A stretch of DNA of 64,000 bases from Ascidiimonas aurantiaca (GTDB lineage: Bacteria > Bacteroidota > Bacteroidia > Flavobacteriales > Flavobacteriaceae), in the NCBI RefSeq assembly GCF_037646345.1, contig NZ_JBBEWR010000002.1, forward strand, positions 124,001 to 188,000, read 5' to 3'. The notes below the pieces were generated by a model. That model saw only the letters and a list, made by a program, of their open reading frames with translations. It had not been told where the DNA came from and ran no database searches. Position 1 is the stretch's first letter; each line of letters starts with the position of its first letter. A program made the position numbers and the translations under genes. Shown in pieces: positions 1-8,599 of the stretch.

Positions 1-109
1 CGGAGTTAGATACCACATTGTTCGTGGTGCGTTGGATACAGCCGGTGTTGCCGGCAGAACTCAGCGCAGATCTAAATACGGAGCTAAACGCCCTAAAGAC
101 AAAAAGTAA
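1..109 (+). CDS. rpsL: 30S ribosomal protein S12, C-terminal end (partial)
   Basis: The window opens inside this gene; 35 C-terminal residues are visible before the TAA stop. The stretch reading YHIVRGALDTAG followed by the basic tail ending KRPKDKK is characteristic of S12, the small-subunit protein that lines the decoding centre. The rpsG gene follows 22 nt later, the classical str-operon order rpsL-rpsG-fusA. Confidence 0.95.
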   Translation, partial: GVRYHIVRGALDTAGVAGRTQRRSKYGAKRPKDKK

Positions 110-131
110 TACAAACTTTTAACGAAAAGAA

Positions 132-608
132 ATGAGAAAAAGACAGGCTAAAAAAAGACCTCTGTTGCCAGATCCCAGGTTTAATGACCAATTAGTGACC
201 AGGTTTGTGAATAACCTTATGTGGGATGGTAAGAAGTCTGTAGCGTTCAAAGTATTTTACGATGCTATTGACATTGTAGATGAAAAGAAGAACAACGAAG
301 AAAAAACGGCCCTTGAATTGTGGAAAGATGCATTATCTAATGTAATGCCTCATGTAGAAGTGCGAAGCCGAAGAGTTGGGGGGGCAACCTTTCAGATCCC
401 TATGCAAATACGACCAGATCGTAAAGTTTCTATGGCTATGAAATGGTTAATAGGGTATGCCAGAAAGCGAAATGAAAAGTCCATGTCGCAAAAACTTGCG
501 GCCGAAATTCTTGCTGCTGCCAAAGAAGAAGGAGCGGCAGTTAAGAAACGAGTAGATACTCATAAAATGGCTGAGGCAAACAAAGCATTCTCTCACTTTA
601 GATTTTAA
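132..608 (+). CDS. rpsG: 30S ribosomal protein S7
   Basis: This is a full-length S7 of 158 residues. The start MRKRQAKKRPLLPDP and the central block HVEVRSRRVGGATFQIP are hallmark S7 sequences. S7 nucleates assembly of the 30S head on the 3' domain of 16S rRNA and contacts E-site tRNA. It lies between rpsL and fusA, as in the str operon, and the gap to fusA is 24 nt with no terminator, so the genes are probably cotranscribed. Nothing is truncated. Confidence 0.98.
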   Translation: MRKRQAKKRPLLPDPRFNDQLVTRFVNNLMWDGKKSVAFKVFYDAIDIVDEKKNNEEKTALELWKDALSNVMPHVEVRSRRVGGATFQIPMQIRPDRKVSMAMKWLIGYARKRNEKSMSQKLAAEILAAAKEEGAAVKKRVDTHKMAEANKAFSHFRF

Positions 609-632
609 AATTCCTTATAGAATTAAACAAAA

Positions 633-2759
633 ATGTCAAGAGATTTAAAATTTACTAGAAATATAGGTATTGCTGCGCATATTGATGCAGGTAAGACCAC
701 TACTACCGAGCGTATTTTATTTTACACCGGAGTGAGTCATAAAATAGGAGAGGTGCATGATGGTGCAGCTACTATGGACTGGATGGAGCAGGAGCAGGAG
801 CGTGGTATTACTATTACTTCCGCTGCTACTACTTGTACATGGAATTTCCCAACGCAACAAGGGCAATTGACCAAGGAATCAAATCCTTATCATTTTAATA
901 TAATAGATACTCCCGGCCACGTAGATTTTACTGTGGAGGTAAATCGCTCTTTGAGGGTTTTAGATGGCTTGGTGTTCTTGTTTAGTGCGGTTGACGGGGT
1001 AGAGCCTCAGTCAGAAACTAACTGGAGGCTTGCAGATAATTACAAAGTACCTCGTATGGGCTTTGTAAATAAAATGGACCGCCAGGGAGCAAACTTCCTT
1101 AATGTTTGTAAGCAGGTAAGGGAGATGCTTAAATCTAATGCAGTACCTATTGTTTTACCTATAGGTGATGAGGCAGATTTTAAAGGGATCGTAGATCTTA
1201 TTAAGAATAGAGCCATTGTATGGCACGATGATAACTTTGGTTCTACTTATGATATAGTCGATATTCCTGAAGATATGACTGATGAGGTGAAGGAGTATCG
1301 CGCTGCACTTATTGAAGCGGTAGCAGAATATGATGAGGCACTTATGGAGAAATTCTTCGAAGACGAAGAGTCTATTACCGAAGATGAGATCCACAAGGCG
1401 CTTCGTGCAGCCGTTATGGATATGAGTATCATTCCTATGGTGTGTGGTTCTTCTTTTAAAAATAAAGGAGTTCAGTTTCTTTTAGATGCTGTTTGCCGTT
1501 ATTTGCCTTCGCCTATTGACAAAGATGCTATTGTAGGAATCAATCCGGATACAGAGGAAGAAGTTTCCAGAAAACCCGATCCTAAGGAGCCTTTTAGCGC
1601 ACTTGCTTTTAAGATTGCTACAGACCCTTATGTAGGGCGTCTTGCATTTTTTAGAGCGTATTCAGGTAGGCTGGATGCCGGTTCATATGTGCTGAATACA
1701 CGCTCCGGAAATAAAGAGAGAATTTCACGTATTTACCAAATGCATGCCAATAAACAAAACGCCATTGAGTATATTGAGGCGGGAGATATAGGCGCAGCGG
1801 TTGGTTTTAAAGATATTAAAACAGGTGATACCCTTTCTAATGAAAAACATCCTATTGTTTTAGAAAGTATGGTATTCCCCGATCCGGTTATTGGTATTGC
1901 GGTAGAGCCCAAAACCAAAGCTGATGTTGATAAGCTGGGTATGGCACTCGGAAAGCTTGCCGAAGAAGATCCTACTTTTCAGGTGAAAACCGATGAAGCT
2001 TCCGGGCAAACCATTATATCTGGTATGGGAGAACTTCACTTGGATATTATTGTAGACCGACTGCGAAGAGAATTTAAAGTAGAAGTAAGTCAGGGACAGC
2101 CTCAGGTAGAATACAAAGAGGCAATTACAGCTTCGGCAGATCACCGTGAAGTTTACAAAAAACAGACCGGTGGCCGTGGTAAATTCGCAGATATTGTATT
2201 TACTATGGAGCCTGCTGAAGAAGGTAAATCAGGTCTTGAGTTCAAAAACGAAATCAAAGGAGGTAATATACCAAGAGAATATATTCCTTCTGTTGAAAAA
2301 GGCTTTAAAGAGGCTATGAAAAATGGTCCTTTAGCTGGTTTTGAAATGGATTCTATGAAAATTGTTCTTAAGGATGGTTCTTTCCACCCTGTGGATTCTG
2401 ATTCACTTTCTTTTGAACTGGCAGCCAAAATAGGTTATAAAGCAGCAGCAAAAGCAGCCCGCGCTGTTCTTATGGAGCCTATCATGAAGCTGGAAGTACT
2501 AACTCCAGAAGAAAACATGGGGGATATTGTAGGTGATCTTAACAGAAGACGGGGGCAGGTTAATAATATGGATGACCGGGCCGGATCTAAAGTGATTAAG
2601 GCAGAAGTGCCTCTTTCTGAAATGTTTGGATACGTTACTTCCCTAAGAACACTTTCTTCCGGTAGAGCAACTTCTGTTATGGAATTTTCGCATTATGCTG
2701 AAACTCCTTCTAACATCGCAGAAGAAGTTATTAAAGCAACTAAAGGAGTAACCGCCTAA
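633..2759 (+). CDS. fusA: Translation elongation factor G
   Basis: EF-G is the GTPase that drives ribosomal translocation. The 708-residue protein shows the G1 loop AHIDAGKTTTTERIL near residue 16, the G3 motif DTPGHVDF, the G4 motif NKMD, and the later EF-G domains, including the C-terminal block LRTLSSGRATSVMEFSHYA. About a dozen extra residues separate the switch I region from DTPGH (around TQQGQLTKESNPYHF); from memory this insertion is common in flavobacterial EF-G, so it is not an anomaly. The gene sits in the normal str-operon position and leads into rpsJ 11 nt later. Confidence 0.98.
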   Translation: MSRDLKFTRNIGIAAHIDAGKTTTTERILFYTGVSHKIGEVHDGAATMDWMEQEQERGITITSAATTCTWNFPTQQGQLTKESNPYHFNIIDTPGHVDFTVEVNRSLRVLDGLVFLFSAVDGVEPQSETNWRLADNYKVPRMGFVNKMDRQGANFLNVCKQVREMLKSNAVPIVLPIGDEADFKGIVDLIKNRAIVWHDDNFGSTYDIVDIPEDMTDEVKEYRAALIEAVAEYDEALMEKFFEDEESITEDEIHKALRAAVMDMSIIPMVCGSSFKNKGVQFLLDAVCRYLPSPIDKDAIVGINPDTEEEVSRKPDPKEPFSALAFKIATDPYVGRLAFFRAYSGRLDAGSYVLNTRSGNKERISRIYQMHANKQNAIEYIEAGDIGAAVGFKDIKTGDTLSNEKHPIVLESMVFPDPVIGIAVEPKTKADVDKLGMALGKLAEEDPTFQVKTDEASGQTIISGMGELHLDIIVDRLRREFKVEVSQGQPQVEYKEAITASADHREVYKKQTGGRGKFADIVFTMEPAEEGKSGLEFKNEIKGGNIPREYIPSVEKGFKEAMKNGPLAGFEMDSMKIVLKDGSFHPVDSDSLSFELAAKIGYKAAAKAARAVLMEPIMKLEVLTPEENMGDIVGDLNRRRGQVNNMDDRAGSKVIKAEVPLSEMFGYVTSLRTLSSGRATSVMEFSHYAETPSNIAEEVIKATKGVTA

Positions 2760-2770
2760 TACTATTGAAA

Positions 2771-3076
2771 ATGAGTCAGAAAATCAGAATAAAACTGAAA
2801 TCATACGATCACAGCCTGGTAGATAAATCTGCAGAGAAGATCGTTAAAACGGTAAAAACTACCGGAGCAGTAGTAACGGGTCCGATTCCGTTACCAACAC
2901 ACAAGAAAATATTTACGGTATTGCGTTCACCGCACGTAAATAAAAAATCAAGAGAACAGTTTCAGTTAAGCTCTTATAAAAGACTTCTGGATATTTACAG
3001 TTCTTCTTCTAAGACCATTGATGCGCTTATGAAACTGGAATTGCCCAGCGGAGTAGAAGTGGAGATTAAAGTGTGA
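2771..3076 (+). CDS. rpsJ: 30S ribosomal protein S10
   Basis: S10 of 101 residues, beginning MSQKIRIKLKSYDH and containing the conserved GPIPLPT and RSPHVNKKSREQF blocks. An in-frame TTG lies six nucleotides upstream, but the ATG at 2771 gives the standard S10 N-terminus, so that start is used. S10 is a 30S head protein and also the NusE partner in antitermination complexes. Here it follows fusA rather than opening a separate S10 operon, so the str and S10 clusters are continuous. It is followed by an 88-nt gap with a strong hairpin. Confidence 0.97.
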   Translation: MSQKIRIKLKSYDHSLVDKSAEKIVKTVKTTGAVVTGPIPLPTHKKIFTVLRSPHVNKKSREQFQLSSYKRLLDIYSSSSKTIDALMKLELPSGVEVEIKV

Positions 3077-3095
3077 TATCGTAAAGAATAAAAAG

Positions 3096-3127
3096 ATTCA
3101 GGATCGATGGTCGTATTGATCCTGAAT
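3096..3127 (+). promoter_or_regulatory. Strong hairpin between rpsJ and rplC
   Basis: Perfect 10-bp inverted repeat: ATTCAGGATC at 3096-3105 and GATCCTGAAT at 3118-3127, with a 12-nt loop. No U-tract follows, so it is not a standard terminator. It lies in the only sizeable gap (88 nt) of the early S10 cluster. It could be a ribosomal-protein autoregulatory element, an attenuator or an mRNA-processing site; the sequence alone does not decide. Confidence 0.5.
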
Positions 3128-3164
3128 TCTTATGAATAATAACTATTTATTTAATATTTAATTT

Positions 3165-3782
3165 ATGTCTGGGTTAATAGGTAAAAAAGTAGGCATGACC
3201 AGTATTTTTGACGAGAACGGGAAAAATGTTCCCTGTACCGTTATTGAAGCTGGTCCATGTGTAGTTACCCAAGTCAGAACCGAAGAAGTTGATGGGTACA
3301 ATGCTCTGCAACTTGGTTTCGATGACAAGGCAGAAAAGCGTGCTAATAAGTCCGAAATGGGACATTTTAAGAAAGCAGGCGTATCTCCCAAGAAAAAAGT
3401 TGTTGAATTCCAGGGTTTTGAAGGTGATTACAAGTTAGGTGATACCGTTATGGTAGATCACTTTATAGAAGGAGAATTTGTTGATGTATCAGGTACATCA
3501 AAAGGAAAAGGGTTTCAGGGAGTTGTTAAAAGACACGGTTTTGGAGGAGTTGGTCAGGCCACGCATGGTCAGCACAACCGTCTCAGAGCTCCGGGATCTA
3601 TTGGAGCGTCTTCATATCCTTCCAGAGTATTCAAAGGAATGCGTATGGCAGGAAGAATGGGCGGTGAGAAAGTAACAGTTCAAAACTTAAGAGTATTGAA
3701 AGTAGTTCCTGAAAAGAACCTTATTGTAGTAAAAGGTTGTGTTCCGGGACACAAAAATGCTTATGTAATCATTCAGAAGTAA
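3165..3782 (+). CDS. rplC: 50S ribosomal protein L3
   Basis: L3 of 205 residues. The N-terminus MSGLIGKKVGMTSIFDENG and the loop KRHGFGGVGQATHGQHNRLRAPGSIGAS are diagnostic; this loop reaches toward the peptidyl-transferase centre. The stop TAA and the rplD start share one base (TAATG), which suggests translational coupling with L4. It is the first gene after the rpsJ-rplC hairpin, so it would be the first to be affected if that element regulates. Confidence 0.98.
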   Translation: MSGLIGKKVGMTSIFDENGKNVPCTVIEAGPCVVTQVRTEEVDGYNALQLGFDDKAEKRANKSEMGHFKKAGVSPKKKVVEFQGFEGDYKLGDTVMVDHFIEGEFVDVSGTSKGKGFQGVVKRHGFGGVGQATHGQHNRLRAPGSIGASSYPSRVFKGMRMAGRMGGEKVTVQNLRVLKVVPEKNLIVVKGCVPGHKNAYVIIQK

Positions 3783-4411
3783 TGGAATTATCAGTATTAG
3801 ATATAAACGGAAAAGAAACCGGTAGAAAAGTAACGCTTTCTGATGAGGTTTTCGGTATAGACCCCAACACGCATGCTGTTTATCTTGATGTAAACCAATA
3901 CCTGGCCAATCAACGCCAAGGTACGCATAAAGCTAAAGAGCGTGCTGAAATTGCAGGGAGTACCCGTAAGATAAAGAAGCAAAAAGGAACAGGTACTGCC
4001 AGAGCCGGTAGTATAAAGAATCCTCTTTTTGTTGGTGGAGGTAGAGTTTTCGGGCCACGTCCTAGAAGCTATTCAAAAAGTCTTAATAAAAATGTAAAGA
4101 AAATTGCTCGAAAATCGGCTCTTAGTATAAAGGCCAAAGAGCAATCTATAGTGATACTTGAAGACTTTAGTTTTGAAGCTCCCAAGACCAAAGATTTTGT
4201 CAATGTTTTGAAAGCGTTGGGATTAGAAAATAAAAAATCTTTGTTTGTGTTGGGCGATTCAAATAATAATGTATATTTGTCGTCACGCAATTTAAAGACC
4301 TCTGAGGTTGTAACTAGCTCAGAATTAAGTACTTACAAAATAGTTAATGCAAATAATTTAGTGTTTGTAGAGGGTGCTTTAGAAGGAATTGAATCGAATT
4401 TAACTAAATAA
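3782..4411 (+). CDS. rplD: 50S ribosomal protein L4
   Basis: L4, 209 residues from the ATG at 3782 (MELSVLDINGKETGRKV). A longer in-frame extension back into rplC exists but would overlap by 45 nt, and the conserved N-terminus starts at 3782. The basic, glycine-rich loop TRKIKKQKGTGTARAGS that reaches into the exit tunnel is present. L4 autoregulates the S10 operon in Escherichia coli; whether that holds here is unknown. The gap to rplW is 8 nt. Confidence 0.97.
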   Translation: MELSVLDINGKETGRKVTLSDEVFGIDPNTHAVYLDVNQYLANQRQGTHKAKERAEIAGSTRKIKKQKGTGTARAGSIKNPLFVGGGRVFGPRPRSYSKSLNKNVKKIARKSALSIKAKEQSIVILEDFSFEAPKTKDFVNVLKALGLENKKSLFVLGDSNNNVYLSSRNLKTSEVVTSSELSTYKIVNANNLVFVEGALEGIESNLTK

Positions 4412-4419
4412 GAAGCCAA

Positions 4420-4710
4420 ATGAGTGTGTTAATAAAACCCATTATTACGGAGAAAATGACCGCTGAAAGCGAAGCGTACAATCGCTATGGTTTCATTGTA
4501 GATTCAAAAGCAAATAAGCTGGAGATTAAAGATGCCGTTGAGTCGGCTTATGGCGTATCTGTCGAAAAGGTAAGAACCATGAATTATGGTCCTTCCAGAA
4601 AAACCCGCTACACGAAAACCGGTATCCAACATGGAAAAACCAGTGGTTTTAAGAAAGCCATTATTCAGGTAGCAGAAGGTGATGCCATTGATTTTTATAG
4701 TAATTTATAA
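4420..4710 (+). CDS. rplW: 50S ribosomal protein L23
   Basis: L23, 96 residues, with the typical opening VLIKPIITEKMT and the block NKLEIKDAVESAYGVSVEKVRTMN. L23 lies at the tunnel exit and docks trigger factor and SRP. The order rplD-rplW-rplB is the standard S10-cluster order, and the spacing on both sides is short (8 and 14 nt). Confidence 0.97.
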   Translation: MSVLIKPIITEKMTAESEAYNRYGFIVDSKANKLEIKDAVESAYGVSVEKVRTMNYGPSRKTRYTKTGIQHGKTSGFKKAIIQVAEGDAIDFYSNL

Positions 4711-4724
4711 ACTGAAGACAACAA

Positions 4725-5549
4725 ATGTCAGTTAGAAAATTAAAACCGATTACCCCGGGGCAGCGTTTTAGAGTAGTAAACGGATTTGACGCGATTACTA
4801 CTGATAAGCCGGAGAAAAGCTTGCTTACTCCGTTAAAAAAGTCTGGGGGAAGAAACAGTCAAGGAAAGATGACCATGCGCTACAAAGGTGGTGGTCATAA
4901 AAGAAAGTACCGTATTGTTGATTTTAAGAGAAACAAAGTAGGTGTTGAAGCTACGGTAGATTCCATTCAATATGATCCTAACAGAACTGCCTTCATAGCA
5001 TTAATAGTTTATGCAGATGGAGAAAAGAGTTATATCATTGCTCAGAACGGATTACAGGTAGGTCAAAAAGTAATTTCCGGGACCGGTTCGGCTCCGGAAA
5101 TTGGAAATGCGATGCCTCTTAGTGAAGTGCCTCTTGGTACTATAATTTCTTGTATAGAGCTTCGCCCCGGTCAGGGAGCGGTAATGGCTCGTTCTGCAGG
5201 TGCCTTTGCTCAGTTAATGGCGAGAGAAGGTAAGTATGCAACTATTAAGCTTCCTTCCGGAGAAACCCGTATGATAATGTCAGATTGTCTGGCTACCATA
5301 GGGGCGGTGTCAAATTCAGATCACCAGTTAATTGTGTCTGGAAAAGCCGGTAGAAGCAGATGGTTGGGTAGAAGACCAAGAACCAGACCGGTAGCTATGA
5401 ACCCTGTTGACCACCCAATGGGTGGTGGTGAAGGAAGAGCTTCCGGAGGACACCCAAGATCAAGAAAAGGTCTGCCTGCCAAAGGTTTCAGAACACGTTC
5501 TAAAACCAAAGCGAGTAATAAGTATATTGTAGAACGTAGAAAGAAATAA
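4725..5549 (+). CDS. rplB: 50S ribosomal protein L2
   Basis: L2, 274 residues, beginning MSVRKLKPITPGQRFRVV. The C-terminal block VDHPMGGGEGRASGGHPRS contains the conserved histidine region associated with peptidyl transferase and subunit joining. Length and motifs are normal for a bacterial L2. It is followed by rpsS after 12 nt. Confidence 0.98.
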   Translation: MSVRKLKPITPGQRFRVVNGFDAITTDKPEKSLLTPLKKSGGRNSQGKMTMRYKGGGHKRKYRIVDFKRNKVGVEATVDSIQYDPNRTAFIALIVYADGEKSYIIAQNGLQVGQKVISGTGSAPEIGNAMPLSEVPLGTIISCIELRPGQGAVMARSAGAFAQLMAREGKYATIKLPSGETRMIMSDCLATIGAVSNSDHQLIVSGKAGRSRWLGRRPRTRPVAMNPVDHPMGGGEGRASGGHPRSRKGLPAKGFRTRSKTKASNKYIVERRKK

Positions 5550-5561
5550 AAGTAGAAAAAG

Positions 5562-5840
5562 ATGGCACGTTCATTAAAAAAAGGACCTTACGTTCACTAT
5601 AGTCTTGAAAAAAAGGTTCAGCAAAACGTAGAATCCGGTAAAAAAGCAGTTATCAAAACCTGGTCTCGTGCTTCTATGATTACCCCGGATTTTGTAGGTC
5701 AAACCATTGCTGTTCACAATGGCCGCCAGTTTGTTCCGGTATATGTTACCGAGAACATGGTGGGGCATAAGTTAGGAGAATTTTCACCAACACGTTCTTT
5801 TAGAGGGCATGCTGGTGCAAAAAATAAAGGAAAAAAATAA
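5562..5840 (+). CDS. rpsS: 30S ribosomal protein S19
   Basis: S19, 92 residues. It begins MARSLKKGPYVHYSLEKKV and has the conserved WSRASMITPDFVGQTIAVHNG and GHKLGEFSPTRSFRGHAG segments. S19 forms a 30S-head complex with S13. It sits between rplB and rplV with 9-12 nt gaps, as expected. Confidence 0.98.
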   Translation: MARSLKKGPYVHYSLEKKVQQNVESGKKAVIKTWSRASMITPDFVGQTIAVHNGRQFVPVYVTENMVGHKLGEFSPTRSFRGHAGAKNKGKK

Positions 5841-5849
5841 CAGGAAGCC

Positions 5850-6257
5850 ATGGGAGTTCGTAAAAAAGAAAGAGCAGCGCAAATAAAAGAAGCCAAACGT
5901 AATGTGGCATTTGCAAAGTTAAATAACTGCCCTACTTCGCCTAGAAAAATGAGGCTTATGGCTGATTTGGTGAGAGGTGAGAAAGTAGAAAAGGCACTTG
6001 CTATTTTAAAATTTAGTCAAAAAGAAGCATCCCGAAAACTGGAAAAACTTCTTTTGTCTGCTATAGCTAACTGGCAGGCTAAAAATGAAGAAACCACTTT
6101 GGAAGAGGCAGATCTTTTTATTAAAGAGATCAAAGTAGATGGAGGCGCCATGTTGAAAAGACTGCGTCCTGCACCTCAGGGGAGAGCACACAGAATAAGA
6201 AAGCGCTCCAATCATGTTACACTTGTGCTTGGAGAATCTAATAATACACAAAGCTAA
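5850..6257 (+). CDS. rplV: 50S ribosomal protein L22
   Basis: L22, 135 residues. The conserved SPRKMRLMADLVRG motif and the hairpin-tip and C-terminal region MLKRLRPAPQGRAHRIRKR mark it; the beta-hairpin lines the exit tunnel where macrolide-resistance changes arise. The N-terminus MGVRKKERAAQIKEAKRNVA is longer than in E. coli L22 (110 residues), as is usual in Bacteroidetes. It is followed by rpsC after 8 nt. Confidence 0.97.
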   Translation: MGVRKKERAAQIKEAKRNVAFAKLNNCPTSPRKMRLMADLVRGEKVEKALAILKFSQKEASRKLEKLLLSAIANWQAKNEETTLEEADLFIKEIKVDGGAMLKRLRPAPQGRAHRIRKRSNHVTLVLGESNNTQS

Positions 6258-6265
6258 GATAGATA

Positions 6266-6982
6266 ATGGGACAAAAAACAAATCCAATCGGAAATCGTCT
6301 GGGTATTATCAGAGGATGGGAGTCCAACTGGTACGGAGGTAATGACTACGGCGATAAACTTGCCGAAGACGATAAGATACGCAAGTATGTTCATGCGCGT
6401 CTATCAAAAGCTAGTGTTTCAAGAGTGATTATTGAGCGTACACTTAAGCTTGTAACCGTTACTATCACCACTGCAAGACCCGGTATTATTATTGGTAAAG
6501 GCGGCCAGGAGGTAGACAAGCTGAAAGAAGAGCTTAAAAAGATCACAGAGAAGGAGGTTCAGATCAACATCTTTGAAATTAAAAGACCCGAGTTAGATGC
6601 CAATCTTGTAGCAGCAAGCATTGCACGTCAAATTGAGAGTAGAATATCTTACCGACGTGCTATAAAAATGGCTATTGCTGCCGCTATGAGAATGAATGCC
6701 GAAGGAATTAAGGTTATGATCTCAGGACGTTTAAACGGTGCTGAAATGGCACGTTCGGAAACGTATAAAGACGGAAGAATTCCGTTATCCACTTTCAGGG
6801 CTGATATTGATTATGCATTAGCCGAAGCGCATACTACGTATGGAAGACTGGGAGTAAAGGTGTGGATCATGAAAGGCGAGGTTTACGGCAAAAGAGAATT
6901 ATCTCCTCTGGTTGGTATGTCCAAAAAGCAAGGAGCTAAAAACACAGGAGCCGGAGCTAAAAAAGCCCGCCGAAGAAAGTAA
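6266..6982 (+). CDS. rpsC: 30S ribosomal protein S3
   Basis: S3, 238 residues: N-terminus MGQKTNPIGNRLGIIRGWES, type II KH domain with the IIGKGG loop (near residue 76), and a C-terminal domain with GVKVWIMKGEV. The protein binds at the mRNA entry channel. The tail is Lys/Arg/Ala-rich and typical of the phylum. The gap to rplP is 19 nt. Confidence 0.98.
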   Translation: MGQKTNPIGNRLGIIRGWESNWYGGNDYGDKLAEDDKIRKYVHARLSKASVSRVIIERTLKLVTVTITTARPGIIIGKGGQEVDKLKEELKKITEKEVQINIFEIKRPELDANLVAASIARQIESRISYRRAIKMAIAAAMRMNAEGIKVMISGRLNGAEMARSETYKDGRIPLSTFRADIDYALAEAHTTYGRLGVKVWIMKGEVYGKRELSPLVGMSKKQGAKNTGAGAKKARRRK

Positions 6983-7001
6983 TTTTTTAAAGTAAAGAAA
7001 A

Positions 7002-7421
7002 ATGTTACAGCCAAAAAGAACCAAATACCGTAAAATGCAGAAAGGCCGTATGAAAGGGGTTTCTCAAAGAGGGAACCAGCTTTCAAATGGTATGTTTGGT
7101 ATTAAATCATTGGATTCGTCATTTATCACAGCTCGGCAAATTGAAGCAGCTCGTATTGCAGCTACCCGTTATATGAAAAGGGAAGGGCAATTATGGATAA
7201 AGATCTTCCCGGACAAGCCTATTACCAAGAAACCTCTCGAGGTACGTATGGGTAAAGGAAAAGGTGCGCCGGAATATTGGGCCGCTGTGGTAAAACCAGG
7301 CAGGATCATGTTTGAAGTTGGAGGGGTACCTTTAGATGTAGCCAAAGAGGCATTACGTCTGGCAGCTCAAAAACTTCCAGTAAAAACCAAGTTTGTCGTA
7401 GCTAGAGATTATGCTGCTTAA
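7002..7421 (+). CDS. rplP: 50S ribosomal protein L16
   Basis: L16, 139 residues, beginning MLQPKRTKYRKMQKGRMKG. The blocks ITARQIEAARIAATRYMKR, RMGKGKGAPEYWAAVVKPG and the C-terminal LPVKTKFVVARDY are conserved. L16 positions A-site tRNA on the large subunit. Its place after rpsC and before rpmC is canonical. Confidence 0.98.
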   Translation: MLQPKRTKYRKMQKGRMKGVSQRGNQLSNGMFGIKSLDSSFITARQIEAARIAATRYMKREGQLWIKIFPDKPITKKPLEVRMGKGKGAPEYWAAVVKPGRIMFEVGGVPLDVAKEALRLAAQKLPVKTKFVVARDYAA

Positions 7422-7434
7422 CAAGTATTGATTT

Positions 7435-7626
7435 ATGAGACAGTCAGAAATTATAGAATTATCTACTGCTGAGCTAGAAGAAAAGCTTGGTGAATTCAAA
7501 AAGAATTACGCAGACTTAAAAATGGCTCATGCCGTAACACCTCTTGAGAACCCTCTTCAACTTAGAAAAGTAAGAAGAACGGTAGCAAGACTGGCCACTG
7601 AGCTCACAAAGAGAGAATTACAATAA
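7435..7626 (+). CDS. rpmC: 50S ribosomal protein L29
   Basis: L29, 63 residues, a small two-helix protein near the tunnel exit. The motif ENPLQLRKVRRTVARLATEL is the conserved second-helix signature. Gene order rplP-rpmC-rpsQ and the size both fit. Spacing is 13 nt upstream and 16 nt downstream. Confidence 0.96.
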   Translation: MRQSEIIELSTAELEEKLGEFKKNYADLKMAHAVTPLENPLQLRKVRRTVARLATELTKRELQ

Positions 7627-7642
7627 TTCGATCCTGCTTACG

Positions 7643-7900
7643 ATGGAAAAAAGAAATTTAAGAAAAGAAAGAATAGGTGTGGTAACCAGTAACAAAATGG
7701 AGAAGTCCATAGTTGTTGCCGAGGTTAAAAAAGTAAAACACCCTATGTACGGAAAGTTCGTGTTAAAAACTAAGAAATACGTTGCGCACGACGAAAAGAA
7801 CGATTGCAACATTGGAGATACCGTAAGGATCATGGAAACACGTCCGCTCAGTAAATCCAAAAGTTGGAGATTAGTTGAAATCATTGAAAGAGCGAAGTAA
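7643..7900 (+). CDS. rpsQ: 30S ribosomal protein S17
   Basis: S17, 85 residues, an OB-fold primary 16S rRNA-binding protein. It starts MEKRNLRKERIGVVTSNKMEKSIVV and contains GDTVRIMETRPLSKSKSWRLVEII, both diagnostic. It is separated from rplN by only two nucleotides. Confidence 0.97.
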   Translation: MEKRNLRKERIGVVTSNKMEKSIVVAEVKKVKHPMYGKFVLKTKKYVAHDEKNDCNIGDTVRIMETRPLSKSKSWRLVEIIERAK

Positions 7901-7902
7901 TT

Positions 7903-8271
7903 ATGGTACAACAAGAATCAAGATTAAAAGTAGCTGACAACACCGGGGCCAAAGAAGTTTTGACTATCCGTGTTTTGGGAGGTACAAAAAGAAGATATGC
8001 CTCTGTAGGTGATAAAATCGTAGTTACTGTAAAAGATGCTACTCCTAACGGAAGTGTTAAAAAAGGGCAGGTTTCTACAGCAGTGGTGGTTCGTACCAAA
8101 AAGGAAGTAAGAAGACCAGATGGTTCTTATATCCGTTTCGACGATAATGCTTGTGTTCTTTTGAATGCAACCGGCGAGATGAGAGGAACTCGGGTTTTTG
8201 GTCCTGTGGCAAGAGAACTTCGCGATAAACAATTTATGAAGATCGTATCATTAGCACCTGAGGTGCTTTAA
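7903..8271 (+). CDS. rplN: 50S ribosomal protein L14
   Basis: L14, 122 residues. MVQQESRLKVADNTGAKEV and DDNACVLLNATGEMRGTRVFGPVARELR are signature segments. L14 sits at the subunit interface and is the RsfS docking site. This gene opens the spc part of the cluster, with no promoter or terminator separating it from rpsQ. Confidence 0.98.
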   Translation: MVQQESRLKVADNTGAKEVLTIRVLGGTKRRYASVGDKIVVTVKDATPNGSVKKGQVSTAVVVRTKKEVRRPDGSYIRFDDNACVLLNATGEMRGTRVFGPVARELRDKQFMKIVSLAPEVL

Positions 8272-8282
8272 GACATTTTAAA

Positions 8283-8597
8283 ATGGTAAAGCTAAAGATA
8301 AAATCAGGAGATACCGTTAAAGTAATTGCCGGAGACCACAAAGGGTCAGAAGGTAAGGTACTCAGGGTAGATCGTGAAAAGAACAAGGCTATCGTTGAAG
8401 GCGTAAACCTGGTGTCTAAACACACCAAGCCCAGTGCTCAAAATCCTCAGGGTGGTATTGTTCAGAAAGAAGCTCCTGTTCATATTTCAAACCTGTCGCT
8501 GTTAGACCCTAAGTCTAAAGAGCCTACCAGGGTTGGAATAGAGGAGAGAGATGGTAAAAAAGTGAGAATCGCTAAGAAATCTAACGAAGTAATATAG
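8283..8597 (+). CDS. rplX: 50S ribosomal protein L24
   Basis: L24, 104 residues, with an N-terminal KOW motif (KIKSGDTVKVIAGDHKGSEGKVLRVD) and the segment IVEGVNLVSKHTKPSAQNPQGGI. L24 is an early assembly initiator at the 5' end of 23S rRNA. The gap to rplE is two nucleotides. Confidence 0.98.
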   Translation: MVKLKIKSGDTVKVIAGDHKGSEGKVLRVDREKNKAIVEGVNLVSKHTKPSAQNPQGGIVQKEAPVHISNLSLLDPKSKEPTRVGIEERDGKKVRIAKKSNEVI

Positions 8598-8599
8598 TT

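Noticed and set aside
3737..3781. Upstream start for L4 inside rplC
   Set aside because: It would overlap rplC by 45 nt and add a non-conserved Cys-rich peptide; the conserved L4 start is at 3782.
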